Below are positions 27,396-35,125 of a DNA stretch of 64,000 nucleotides, piece after piece. The stretch's first letter is position 1, and each line of letters opens with the position of its first letter. The notes beneath the pieces are model-generated. The model ran no database searches and was not told the DNA's origin. It worked only from the letters and a program-made list of their open reading frames with translations. The position numbers and the translations under genes are program-made. The stretch spans positions 1-64,000 of the forward strand of contig JAEUUZ010000023.1 in NCBI GenBank assembly GCA_016786765.1, written 5' to 3'. This DNA is from Chitinophagales bacterium. GTDB lineage: Bacteria; Bacteroidota; Bacteroidia; Chitinophagales; LD1.

Positions 27396-28358
27396 ATGGC
27401 GGTTAAAAAGTCTAAATCAGTGAAACTGATTGAGGTTAAATCGGAGGTGGGCGCTGGTACACGTGGCGCAAGTTTAGGGGTAGATGCGATTAAGATTGCG
27501 GCTTTGGATTTTCGCTCGCAGTTTTTCAAAAACAATCGCGCCATGGTGGTGCCCGATGATAATGCTGCGCTCTATGGCGAAGTGGGAAACCGTTACGCAA
27601 AGCGTATCAAAAGTGTGCTGAAAATGTACGAGCGCATTGGTGCAGGTGTTAAAGAGGTGCTTAAAGACGGTAAATTTCCTATTGTACTTTCCGGAGATCA
27701 CTCCAACGCGGCCGGAACTATTGCCGGTATCCGCATGGCTTACCCCGATTCAACCGTGGGCGTAATTTGGATTGACGCACATGCCGATTTGCATACCCCT
27801 TTCACAACGCCATCGGGGAACATGCATGGTATGCCTTTGGCGGTCTCGTTGGCGGAAGATAATATCGAGAATAAAGTAAACGATCTCGATTACGAAACCA
27901 TCGACTTGTGGGAAATGCTGAAAAATGTGGGTGGTATTGCTCCTAAAGTGGAATACCGCGATTTGTTGTTCATGACGTTGCGCGACTTTGAAGAACAAGA
28001 AGCCTATTTGATTAAGAAGCATAAAGTAAAGGTGCTTTCAACGACCGAAATTCGAAAAACGGGTATTACGAAAATATGCCGCGAGGCGATGAAATACTTG
28101 TCGCATTGCGATAAGATTTACATCTCTTTTGATGTAGATTGCTTAGACCCAACAGTTTCAAGAGGCACCGGAACTCCTGTAAAAGGGGGTTTGAACGAAA
28201 GGGAAGCAGCCGATATTATTCTCGATTTTGTGCAGAACGAACGTGTTTGCTGTCTAGAATTTACAGAAGTAAATCCAACGCTCGACTCTGAAAATGTAAT
28301 GGCAGAGACCGTGTTTGAAATTTTACAGAAAGTGGTTCGCCAAATTGAAATCAGTTAA
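27396..28358 (+). CDS. Arginase family ureohydrolase (probable arginase)
   Basis: The 320-residue enzyme carries all Mn-binding motifs of the ureohydrolase family: LSGDHSNAAG, WIDAHADLHTP and SFDVDCLDPTVS, plus GNMHGMPLA and a late FTEVNP. The GNMHGMPLA segment after the DAHAD motif is the arrangement of arginases, which hydrolyse L-arginine to ornithine and urea. Agmatinase or formimidoylglutamase activity is less likely but not excluded. No urease or ornithine gene is adjacent. Confidence 0.88.
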   Translation: MAVKKSKSVKLIEVKSEVGAGTRGASLGVDAIKIAALDFRSQFFKNNRAMVVPDDNAALYGEVGNRYAKRIKSVLKMYERIGAGVKEVLKDGKFPIVLSGDHSNAAGTIAGIRMAYPDSTVGVIWIDAHADLHTPFTTPSGNMHGMPLAVSLAEDNIENKVNDLDYETIDLWEMLKNVGGIAPKVEYRDLLFMTLRDFEEQEAYLIKKHKVKVLSTTEIRKTGITKICREAMKYLSHCDKIYISFDVDCLDPTVSRGTGTPVKGGLNEREAADIILDFVQNERVCCLEFTEVNPTLDSENVMAETVFEILQKVVRQIEIS

Positions 28359-28378
28359 TCTAAATGCATTGCAATAAA

Positions 28379-28408
28379 AAAGGCTGCTCGAAAGAGCAGC
28401 CTTTTTTG
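28379..28408 (+). terminator. Bidirectional terminator between arginase and Cys-rich gene
   Basis: A perfect GGCTGCTC/GAGCAGCC hairpin with a GAAA loop has T runs on both strands. It sits between the convergent stop codons and probably ends both transcripts. Confidence 0.9.
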
Positions 28409-28422
28409 TGGATATAGATGAA

Positions 28423-28806
28423 TTATTTCTTCGGTTCTTCTTTGTGTTCGCCCGCTTTGCAACAAGGTTTGCCATCTGCAGATTTAGCGCAAGCTTTTCC
28501 TTCGCTGTGTTTGCATTCCGAAGCAGGTTTTCCTTGGCAACAAGCCGGTTTTGCATCAGCACTTGTTTGTGCTTTTTGTCCTTCTTTACAGCAAGCTTTT
28601 CCATCGGCAGATTTAGCACAAGCTTTACCATCTGAATGTTTACATTCAGCAGCCGGTTTGCCTTTACAGCAATCTTTTCCGTGCTCTTTCTGGCATTGAG
28701 CCGTTGTTTTGTCTTTGCAACAAGCCGGTTTAGCTGTTTCTTGCTTGGCAAATGCAATAGTTAAAATTAATAATGATGCAACAATAGCGCTGATTCCTTT
28801 TTTCAT
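28423..28806 (-). CDS. Exported Cys/Lys-rich repeat protein, possible metal binder
   Basis: The 127-residue product has a signal peptide (MKKGISAIVASLLILTIAFA). The mature part is a low-complexity chain with 15 Cys, arranged as paired and single Cys in a repeated unit: CCKGKPAAECKHSDGKACAK and then, about 42 residues later, CCQGKPASECKHSEGKACAK, each followed by SADGK and another CC pair. Lys, Asp and Glu fill the gaps. The periodic CC, EC, AC, CC layout with His suggests metal binding in the periplasm or at the surface, like a metallothionein, but no named family is recognised and the Cys could instead form disulfides. A -7 promoter element TAACTTTG lies 41-48 bases upstream of the start (28847-28854). 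Confidence 0.8.
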   Translation of the reverse strand: MKKGISAIVASLLILTIAFAKQETAKPACCKDKTTAQCQKEHGKDCCKGKPAAECKHSDGKACAKSADGKACCKEGQKAQTSADAKPACCQGKPASECKHSEGKACAKSADGKPCCKAGEHKEEPKK

Positions 28807-28897
28807 TGTGTTTTTGTTTTTTATTTAGATGTATCAAATCCAAAGCCAAAGTTATAGAATAACTTGGGGCGAATATAGCATTTCACAAATTTAAGCA

Positions 28898-29572
28898 TTA
28901 TGATTTTGGTAAGGTGCCGATTACTGTGATGCCACCTTTTACTTTCTGTTTCAAATCCACGTTGATTTCAGTGCCAATAGGCAAAAATAAATCTACGCGC
29001 GAACCGAATTTAATAAATCCAAATTCATTGGCTTGTAATAACTGATCGCCTTCTTCTACGTAGTAGCGAATCTTGCGCGCCAATTTTCCGGCAATCTGAC
29101 GTACCAAAATTTCCACGTTATCATTTTCAATAACCACGGTGTTGCGTTCGTTCTTCTCCGAAGATTTCGGATGCCAAGCCACTAAGTATTGCCCCGGGTG
29201 ATATTTTTGGTATTTCACCACTCCGGCAATCGGGCTTCGATTCACATGCACATTGGTGGGCGACATGAAAATAGATACTTGAATTCGGTTGTCTTTGAAA
29301 TACTCGTTCTCATGTACTTGTTCAATCACCACTACTTTACCATCGGCCGGAGCAATAATTTTTCCGTCATGGATATACATTTCTCGCTCCGGAATTCGGA
29401 AGAAGTAAACAACGATAAACAAAAGGAAAGACGACACTAATGCTAAAATCACCGAGAAGAATGCACTTTGTGCAATCAATGCAATGGGAATGTTAATCAG
29501 TAGCAACAGGAACCCCACGGCAAGAATAAACGTATGCCCTTCTTTGTGGATATATACCTTTTTTACATTCAT
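28898..29572 (-). CDS. psd: Phosphatidylserine decarboxylase (short, archaeal/Bacteroidota type)
   Basis: This 224-residue enzyme converts phosphatidylserine to phosphatidylethanolamine at the inner membrane. Two N-terminal hydrophobic helices precede the catalytic domain with IIAPADGKVVVIE, SIFMSPTNVHVNRSPI and the C-terminal KFGSRVDLF, where the Ser of the GS pair is expected to be the self-cleavage site that creates the pyruvoyl group. It lies downstream of cdsA on the same strand, both genes serving phospholipid synthesis, and has its own promoter-like element. Confidence 0.93.
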   Translation of the reverse strand: MNVKKVYIHKEGHTFILAVGFLLLLINIPIALIAQSAFFSVILALVSSFLLFIVVYFFRIPEREMYIHDGKIIAPADGKVVVIEQVHENEYFKDNRIQVSIFMSPTNVHVNRSPIAGVVKYQKYHPGQYLVAWHPKSSEKNERNTVVIENDNVEILVRQIAGKLARKIRYYVEEGDQLLQANEFGFIKFGSRVDLFLPIGTEINVDLKQKVKGGITVIGTLPKS

Positions 29573-29590
29573 ATATTATAAGTCAGCTTG

Positions 29591-29621
29591 CAAAGATATA
29601 CTTTATTCCTAAAGCAATCAA
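29591..29621 (-). promoter_or_regulatory. Bacteroidota-type promoter for psd
   Basis: On the minus strand, TTG (29621-29619) is followed after 20 bases by a perfect -7 element TATCTTTG (29598-29591). The start codon of psd lies 18 bases further on. The element overlaps the last codons of cdsA, so psd can be transcribed independently of the upstream genes. Confidence 0.55.
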
Positions 29622-30520
29622 CTTTGAAGGAAATCGAGCAAAAGCTTGATTTGTTGGAACTGATCGGCTAACCATGCCGCAAGGGCAATAAAAGGCACAC
29701 TTAGAATGATAGCGTCCAAACGATCGAGGAAGCCGCCATGCCCCGGCATTACGTTACCCGAGTCTTTTACGTTTACGCTTCTTTTCAAAAGCGATTCAGC
29801 TAAATCGCCATAGGTGCAGGCTATTGTAGCCACCAAGGCAATAAATACCCATTGCCAACTGGTATAGGTAGGCGCATAAATGATGAACGATGGTAGTTCT
29901 TTTGCTACCCATGAAAGAATAACAGGGTAAAAATAAGCAAGGGTTAGGGTTACCAATAACCCACCGGCTAATCCTTCAATGGTTTTTTTAGGCGAAACGC
30001 GTTCAAACAATTTTGTTCTACCTATTAATGATCCAAAAATATAACACCACGAATCGTAGAACCAAGAAATGAATAAAATAGCGAGAACAAATAACTTCCC
30101 TTTGTCGAAGTACAATTTGTTCAAAATCAATACCGGTAAGAGGATGTACACGAGGCCAACAACATTCCATGCAATGTTCTCAAACGGATTCTCGGATTTT
30201 GCATACAATTCGATAATGAAAAACGTAAACAAAAACACCGGGAACACATAGGATATATCAATAAAACTATAGCGGTGGTTCATCAAAAACGAAAGCAATT
30301 GAATAACAACAGCAAAACTAATGGCTAAGTATTTATAGCGTTTGGCGTATTTTCCATCGTCTTTGTGCGCAATAGAAGAAAGCGTGTAAAATTCCCACAA
30401 TCCTCCAACTGTGATAATTAGAATTAAAGGCAAATAAAACCACTTACTCCAAAGGATTCCGAAAATAATAAGGATGCCTAACGATAATCCTGAAGCGGCT
30501 CTTACAGCAAAAGTTTTCAT
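29618..30520 (-). CDS. cdsA: Phosphatidate cytidylyltransferase (CDP-diglyceride synthase)
   Basis: CdsA makes CDP-diacylglycerol from phosphatidic acid and CTP. The 300-residue protein has about eight transmembrane helices and the family signature SLLKRSVNVKDSGNVMPGHG followed by GFLDRLDAI near the C terminus, as well as SPKKTIEGLAGG. It sits between the CPBP protease gene (25 bases upstream) and psd (45 bases downstream), forming a probable operon. Confidence 0.95.
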   Translation of the reverse strand: MKTFAVRAASGLSLGILIIFGILWSKWFYLPLILIITVGGLWEFYTLSSIAHKDDGKYAKRYKYLAISFAVVIQLLSFLMNHRYSFIDISYVFPVFLFTFFIIELYAKSENPFENIAWNVVGLVYILLPVLILNKLYFDKGKLFVLAILFISWFYDSWCYIFGSLIGRTKLFERVSPKKTIEGLAGGLLVTLTLAYFYPVILSWVAKELPSFIIYAPTYTSWQWVFIALVATIACTYGDLAESLLKRSVNVKDSGNVMPGHGGFLDRLDAIILSVPFIALAAWLADQFQQIKLLLDFLQS

Positions 30521-30545
30521 AGTATGTTGTTAATCGAACAATAGG

Positions 30546-31472
30546 TTATGAATCAATAGCATCGGAAACCAAAAGGGCGCTTTGATTACGTTTGCGAAAC
30601 CAAAGTAATAAAAGCACCATGATAATTCCACATACTAAAGATAAAAGTATAGGAGGACTTGTTGTTTCGCTCATATCGGTTGGTGTTACCCCATTGAAAA
30701 AGGCAAATTTCAATGCAATCATGCTGAAATTGTTCAGAAAATGTGCAATGATACTCACCCATAAATTTTGTGAATAGTAATACAGCCAGCCCAGCACAAT
30801 ACCCATCATCCAAATGGCCACAAAATTATCGAATTCCAAGTGCATAACACTAAACGAAAACCCGGTAACCACAATCGCTGCCATGCCCGTCATACCCGAT
30901 TTTTGTAACATGTTTTGAATTACTCCTCTAAAAAATAATTCTTCTGCAATGGCAGGAAGTATGGCTAAGGCCAACACCAAAACAAAAAAATGCGTGTTCG
31001 AATTTTCGGAAAAGAAGGAAACAATCAAAGCATCGGCATTGCCTTGTGTGTCTCGTAAATAGGCTAACTGGTTAGGTAAAGGGATTTGCTTGTTGAGTTC
31101 TACAATAAAGTTAACGAAAACAATACCGCAGGCAATAATTACAGCAGCTAAAAGGATGTTGACTAGGGAAGGCAAACGATTTACTTTGAAGAAATCACCC
31201 AAATCGTAGCGCATGACCTGTGTGAAGATGATGGCCGGCAACAAAAACATCCCCCAAGTGGATGCCAACGACTGCATAAAGAGCGCAGCATACGTATGTT
31301 GCTTTTGAAGGGTGAGCGAAGTAATAAAACCATCGGGATCGGCAATACCAAAAAGGGGCGGCAAAGAAAATTTAACGATATAAAGACAAAGGAAGAGGCA
31401 CATGGTGACCAAACCAAACAGTATGGCCAACTGCAAAAATGGATGTGGTCTGTTATGGCCGGTTGAATTCAT
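30546..31472 (-). CDS. CPBP family intramembrane metalloprotease (Abi/CAAX type)
   Basis: The 308-residue, eight-helix protein carries the CPBP motifs: AEELFFRGVIQN (two Glu and Arg), FSVMHLEFDNF (His and Asn) and AHFLNNFS. In this family they form a metal-dependent membrane protease related to Rce1. Bacterial members have diverse or unknown substrates. It is the first gene of a probable operon with cdsA and psd, and starts just 6 bases after a promoter element. Confidence 0.88.
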   Translation of the reverse strand: MNSTGHNRPHPFLQLAILFGLVTMCLFLCLYIVKFSLPPLFGIADPDGFITSLTLQKQHTYAALFMQSLASTWGMFLLPAIIFTQVMRYDLGDFFKVNRLPSLVNILLAAVIIACGIVFVNFIVELNKQIPLPNQLAYLRDTQGNADALIVSFFSENSNTHFFVLVLALAILPAIAEELFFRGVIQNMLQKSGMTGMAAIVVTGFSFSVMHLEFDNFVAIWMMGIVLGWLYYYSQNLWVSIIAHFLNNFSMIALKFAFFNGVTPTDMSETTSPPILLSLVCGIIMVLLLLWFRKRNQSALLVSDAIDS

Positions 31473-31478
31473 GCCTCA

Positions 31479-31507
31479 CAAACCTACGAAATTATTCGAA
31501 ACACCAA
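31479..31507 (-). promoter_or_regulatory. Bacteroidota-type promoter for the CPBP-cdsA-psd operon
   Basis: TTG (31507-31505) and TAGGTTTG (31486-31479) are separated by 18 bases on the minus strand. The ATG follows only 6 bases after the element, so the transcript would have almost no leader. Confidence 0.55.
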
Positions 31508-31549
31508 TTTAGTGACTTGATTTTCCGAAAAATATATCAACAGATGGAT

Positions 31550-31557
31550 TACTTTTG
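31550..31557 (+). promoter_or_regulatory. -7 promoter element TACTTTTG for dusB
   Basis: A perfect TAnnTTTG element ends 5 bases before the dusB ATG. No TTG is found 18-20 bases upstream, so the assignment rests on the -7 element alone. If used, the mRNA would be leaderless or nearly so. Confidence 0.45.
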
Positions 31558-31562
31558 CGCCA

Positions 31563-32600
31563 ATGGCTAAAATAGCACATATCGATTTGGGGGAGAACCC
31601 TTTATTGCTCGCACCCATGGAGGATGTGAGCGATCCGCCTTTCCGTCATTTATGCAAAAAGAACGGGGCCGATATGCTGTATACCGAGTTTATATCCTCG
31701 GACGGGTTGATTCGCGATGCAGATAAAAGCTTGAAAAAGCTCGATATTTTTGAGGATGAACGCCCCGTGGGTATCCAAATTTTTGGCGGTGAAATAGATG
31801 CCATGACCCGCTCGGCCGAAATAGTGGAAGCCGCAAAACCCGAATTGTTGGATATCAATTATGGTTGTCCGGTCAAAAATGTAGTGTGTAAAAATGCAGG
31901 TTCCGGAGTATTACGCGATATCGATAAAATGGTGAAACTCACTGAAGCTATCGTAAAATCCACCAAGTTACCGGTTACGGTAAAAACACGTATTGGCTGG
32001 GATGCGAATTCCATCAAAATTGTGGAAGTGGCGGAGCGTTTGCAGGATGTGGGCATACATGCCATTTCTATTCACTGCCGAACCAAGCACCAAATGTACA
32101 CCGGCAAAGCCGATTGGACATGGATTGCCAAAGTGAAAGAAAATCCGCGTTTGCGCATTCCTGTTTTTGGCAATGGCGATGTAATGAATGGGGAAGATGC
32201 GAAAACCATGCTCGAGCAATACGGTGCCGATGGAGTAATGATTGGCCGCGCGGCTATTGGCTATCCTTGGATTTTCCGCGAGGTGAAACACTATTTGAAA
32301 ACCGGACAAAAATTAGCGCCACCCACTTTGGAGGAACGTGTTGCTGTGGCCAAAGAGCATTTGCAGCGCTCTATTCAATGGAAAAATCAAACCTTGGGTA
32401 TATTGGAAATGCGTAGACATTACGGTCCGTATTTTAAAGGCTTGGAAAACATCAAAGCCTACCGTATGCGCTTGGTGGAAAGCATGGACCCGAAAGAGAT
32501 TGAATCGATTTTGGATGAAATCTATTTCCATTACAAAGACAAAGAAAATATCTACGCTAAATCGAATACACCTACCGAATATCATGGTGTGGATGGGTGA
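31563..32600 (+). CDS. dusB: tRNA-dihydrouridine synthase
   Basis: Dus enzymes reduce specific uridines in the tRNA D-loop using FMN and NADPH. The 345-residue TIM-barrel protein has LLAPMEDVSDPPFR, YGCPVKNVVCKNAGSGVL with the catalytic Cys, VTVKTRIGWD, HCRTKHQMYTG and GADGVMIGRAAIGYPWIF, all at the expected positions. DusB is the best fit; the exact uridine target cannot be read from sequence. It is divergent from the CPBP operon and lies just before the accessory islet. Confidence 0.93.
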   Translation: MAKIAHIDLGENPLLLAPMEDVSDPPFRHLCKKNGADMLYTEFISSDGLIRDADKSLKKLDIFEDERPVGIQIFGGEIDAMTRSAEIVEAAKPELLDINYGCPVKNVVCKNAGSGVLRDIDKMVKLTEAIVKSTKLPVTVKTRIGWDANSIKIVEVAERLQDVGIHAISIHCRTKHQMYTGKADWTWIAKVKENPRLRIPVFGNGDVMNGEDAKTMLEQYGADGVMIGRAAIGYPWIFREVKHYLKTGQKLAPPTLEERVAVAKEHLQRSIQWKNQTLGILEMRRHYGPYFKGLENIKAYRMRLVESMDPKEIESILDEIYFHYKDKENIYAKSNTPTEYHGVDG

Positions 32601-32603
32601 TGA

Positions 32604-32632
32604 AGCTTTTAGCTACTAGCCTTTAGAAGGAA
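32604..32632. repeat. Left copy of a short imperfect inverted repeat flanking the PIN/zinc-ribbon islet
   Basis: The sequence AGCTTTTAGCTACTAGCCTTT lies just after the dusB stop codon. Its reverse complement matches 16 of 22 positions of the sequence at 34901-34922 on the other side of the islet. Both are GCTAG-rich low-complexity motifs. They could be remnants of the insertion boundary or members of a genome-wide short repeat. Confidence 0.4.
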
Positions 32633-32716
32633 AGAAACTGCCATTCTTTTGTGGGGCAGTCAGGTGTTCTTAACCAACTGGTTGTAATATGTGAAGGAGA
32701 CAAAAAATGATAGGTA

Positions 32717-33853
32717 ATGAAAAATTATGTACTTGATACAAACGTTATTCGCTATATCGTAGGTGAAAAGCAGCTCCTAATGCCGATTGATGCTTATAAT
32801 TTATCAAATAGCTTTAAGGCAATAGAACAAAAAAATAACTGTAAATTTTATGTGACTTTAGATGTTTTTTTTGAGTTGATTAAACATTTTAATGATGATA
32901 GTGATAAGCCAATTATATCAGCTAAAAGGGAGACTAGGTTAGGCTTTGTTTTTGCGGTTTTTCTTTGTTCTGAAGAAAAAAAAGGAAGATTTAAAATTGA
33001 TATGAATCGTATCATTAGTTCCTTTTTTGGAACTGTTGAAAATGAAATTTTAGAAGAAGAGCAACAAGAAAGTAGGTTTGACTCTTTTTTAGTAGCTTAT
33101 ATTCAAAGCTTTGCTAATAAAATAAGTACAGACCTTTGTACATCTCTAGATTTAGAGATCGAAGAGATATTAGAACATGGTAAAGCAAGAATTGAAATTG
33201 CAAAAGATTTTATATCGCAATATTACTGGACAATTAATGACCTTAATAATGTTCAGCAGAGAACTAAAAGTAGTCCTTTTTATCTAGGAGATATTTTTTT
33301 CAATAAATTACGAGAGCAATTTGATAGGAAAAAATTTGCGACTTTTAAAGAGGAAGAGATACAATTATTGTTGTTGATGATTAATGCAAATATAGTTAGT
33401 GTTATTTATTTTCACTTTCGAGGAAGTAGTATAGAACAAATGGTCGATCCTGCAGAATCATTGAGAATTTTAGAAACGCTCAAGTCAACTTTTGCTTTGA
33501 ATCATATATATTTTATAGAAGTAGTAAGCACACCAATAAAGAATGTAAAAAACACAACTTTTGCGAATAAGATTAATCCTTCAAAAGGTAATAGCCATTA
33601 TGGAAGGGGCTTATACAATGAAGAAAGAATCAACCGGTATAATGATTTTTATATTCTTGCGTCCTGCGATATCCATTTTCGAAAGCACAATAAAAGTGAA
33701 TGGCAAATAATTAGCAATGATTATGAGCTTCTTATGAAGGAAAGAGAACAAGGAGGTAAGTTTAAGCATATCCCTATTAATATTAAAAAGGAGCGCGCAG
33801 AAAGAATACTAGATTATCAAATATTTTCTCAAACAATTTTGAAGCTATCCTAA
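32717..33853 (+). CDS. PIN-domain-like protein (putative nuclease)
   Basis: The 378-residue protein begins KNYVLDTNVIRYI, the classical PIN-domain first strand with Asp7, followed by VTLDVFFELIKHF with a Glu. Near the C terminus it has NRYNDFYILASCD and then QIISNDYELL, which supply the later acidic residues. PIN domains are metal-dependent RNases (VapC toxins, tRNA or mRNA processing) but VapC is only about 130 residues; here about 250 helical residues are inserted between the early and late parts. Local base composition is clearly AT-richer than in dusB or murF-alr, which suggests transfer. No antitoxin gene precedes it. Confidence 0.7.
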   Translation: MKNYVLDTNVIRYIVGEKQLLMPIDAYNLSNSFKAIEQKNNCKFYVTLDVFFELIKHFNDDSDKPIISAKRETRLGFVFAVFLCSEEKKGRFKIDMNRIISSFFGTVENEILEEEQQESRFDSFLVAYIQSFANKISTDLCTSLDLEIEEILEHGKARIEIAKDFISQYYWTINDLNNVQQRTKSSPFYLGDIFFNKLREQFDRKKFATFKEEEIQLLLLMINANIVSVIYFHFRGSSIEQMVDPAESLRILETLKSTFALNHIYFIEVVSTPIKNVKNTTFANKINPSKGNSHYGRGLYNEERINRYNDFYILASCDIHFRKHNKSEWQIISNDYELLMKEREQGGKFKHIPINIKKERAERILDYQIFSQTILKLS

Positions 33854-33887
33854 ATGAAGTGTTAGATAAAATTGAAATAGGTACTTT

Positions 33888-34745
33888 TCAAAATAACGAA
33901 CCTTTTGTAATAATATTCTTTAACACTAAATCATTAATGTCTTTATTTGCTAATGTTTGAATTTCAATTTTAGTGTTTAAATCGATTTCAAAGATTTTAA
34001 AAATCGGTTTATGGCTTTTGTAAATAATGAGTGTATAGGGATCACGCGAGGACGATTTAAGACCCTCCCAACTTTCACCGTATTCCACTAGATTATTCTT
34101 ACAGGCTTCGACAATATTTGCATGAACACCATCTTCTAAAATTAAATCCCCATTAGATCTCAACCCAAATCCACCAATAATATATTGTCCTGTTGTCTCA
34201 GCCTCTTTTTTAAAGCGTTCATACCGAGAGATAAAAGACTTTTTTCGCATAAATTCAACCATGAATTTTATTTGCTCTGTCTTCTTGTCTCCTAAGATTG
34301 GTAATAGAGGCTTGTAATTCATAGAAATGGGGATATCTTCTTCTTCCGATAGTCTATCTTTGTATTTAGGAATGATTACCCAAGAAAAGATGGATTCCCT
34401 AGTTTTGAAACCATTTACTCTTTCAATCGAATTTTTATAAAAAATAACACCGATATCTTCATAGGTATATTTTTTTGAACACCAGATAAAATAAGAATCA
34501 TACAGTTCTAGTTCATTTAGTATCAAAGGCTGTTCGTCTGTAGGAGTCGCTAAATGAGAATTTCTGAATTCATTTATTGAGTCAACTTTCTCTTTAGCAA
34601 AATTAACGCTACTATGTATAAATTCGCCAATTTTACTTTCCTTACTATTATCTGTAAACCATTCATTACAATACCTGCATTTTGTTGCTTCTAATTGTAT
34701 TAACTCTGCGCAAAAGGGGCATTTTTTTAAATTTTCAGACGACAT
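33888..34745 (-). CDS. Zinc-ribbon protein of unknown function
   Basis: From the ATG at 34745 the product has 285 residues. The first 30 contain a double-Cys zinc ribbon, KKCPFCAEL and then TKCRYCNEWF, that is CPxC and CxxC pairs separated by 13 residues. After a short charged linker, the remaining 200 residues form an alpha/beta region with no motif I recognise (YDSYFIWCSKKYTYEDIG, IIGGFGLRSNGDLILEDG). The upstream in-frame extension (MWTPDC and onwards) runs into a GC-rich palindrome and is probably not coding. It converges with the PIN-domain gene, 34 bases apart, and shares its AT-rich composition. Confidence 0.7.
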   Translation of the reverse strand: MSSENLKKCPFCAELIQLEATKCRYCNEWFTDNSKESKIGEFIHSSVNFAKEKVDSINEFRNSHLATPTDEQPLILNELELYDSYFIWCSKKYTYEDIGVIFYKNSIERVNGFKTRESIFSWVIIPKYKDRLSEEEDIPISMNYKPLLPILGDKKTEQIKFMVEFMRKKSFISRYERFKKEAETTGQYIIGGFGLRSNGDLILEDGVHANIVEACKNNLVEYGESWEGLKSSSRDPYTLIIYKSHKPIFKIFEIDLNTKIEIQTLANKDINDLVLKNIITKGSLF

Positions 34746-34824
34746 TGTAGGGTATTTAGAACAAAGAAAACATTTTTTATTTACTCCCCCTTTTACAGTA
34801 GAAAATAATTTCAGAATTAGAGTG

Positions 34825-34848
34825 CAGTCGGGTGTCCACACCCGACTG
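34825..34848. repeat. Perfect GC-rich palindrome
   Basis: Arms CAGTCGGGTGT and ACACCCGACTG surround a two-base centre, giving a perfect 24-bp palindrome in otherwise AT-rich DNA upstream of the zinc-ribbon gene. It has no adjoining T run typical of a terminator. It looks like a dispersed palindromic repeat unit. Confidence 0.65.
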
Positions 34849-34900
34849 ATAGTATGTTTTCATAGCACGATAATTTTGTTTGCTTTAGCCTCTAACACCT

Positions 34901-34922
34901 AAAAGCTAGTGGCTAGCGGCTC
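34901..34922. repeat. Right copy of the short imperfect repeat flanking the islet
   Basis: AAAAGCTAGTGGCTAGCGGCT at this position is similar, in inverted orientation, to the sequence after dusB at 32604-32632. The pair brackets exactly the two AT-rich genes. Confidence 0.4.
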
Positions 34923-34990
34923 AACAATCATCTTAGTAGAAGTTTTTCAAAAGCAAACGGTATGCGTTTAGGATGCACTACTTCCCGTGA

Positions 34991-35073
34991 GGGGGTGAAG
35001 TGGAAATCCTCTGCCGTTTCCTAGCGGCAGAGATTGCAACGCAACACCCGGTGCGGCTTCTTAGCGGCACACG
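34991..35073. repeat. REP-like compound palindrome before murF-alr
   Basis: An inner hairpin CTCTGCCG/CGGCAGAG (35010-35033) is enclosed by imperfect outer arms, GGGTGAAGTGGAAATC on the left and GATTGCAACGCAACACCC on the right. A second hairpin, GTGCGGC...AGCGGCAC (35051-35070), follows and shares the TTAGCGGCA loop side with the first. This layout resembles short non-coding palindromic repeats dispersed in Bacteroidota genomes. It shows that the long in-frame extension of murF-alr back to 35000 is not coding. Confidence 0.5.
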
Positions 35074-35125
35074 GCCGGCAAGTGTTAATGTTATGCTTTT
35101 TTGTTTTTTTTGCTTACTTTGTAGC

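Noticed and set aside
28450-28690. Direct repeats that could be taken for a CRISPR-like or minisatellite array
   Set aside because: They are coding repeats of the Cys-rich protein on the minus strand, with a period of about 126 bases (42 codons); other long open frames here are by-products of the same repeats.
29530-29570. TGTGGATAT near the psd start and at 28407, like DnaA boxes
   Set aside because: One mismatch each and located in coding or terminator sequence; regarded as chance.
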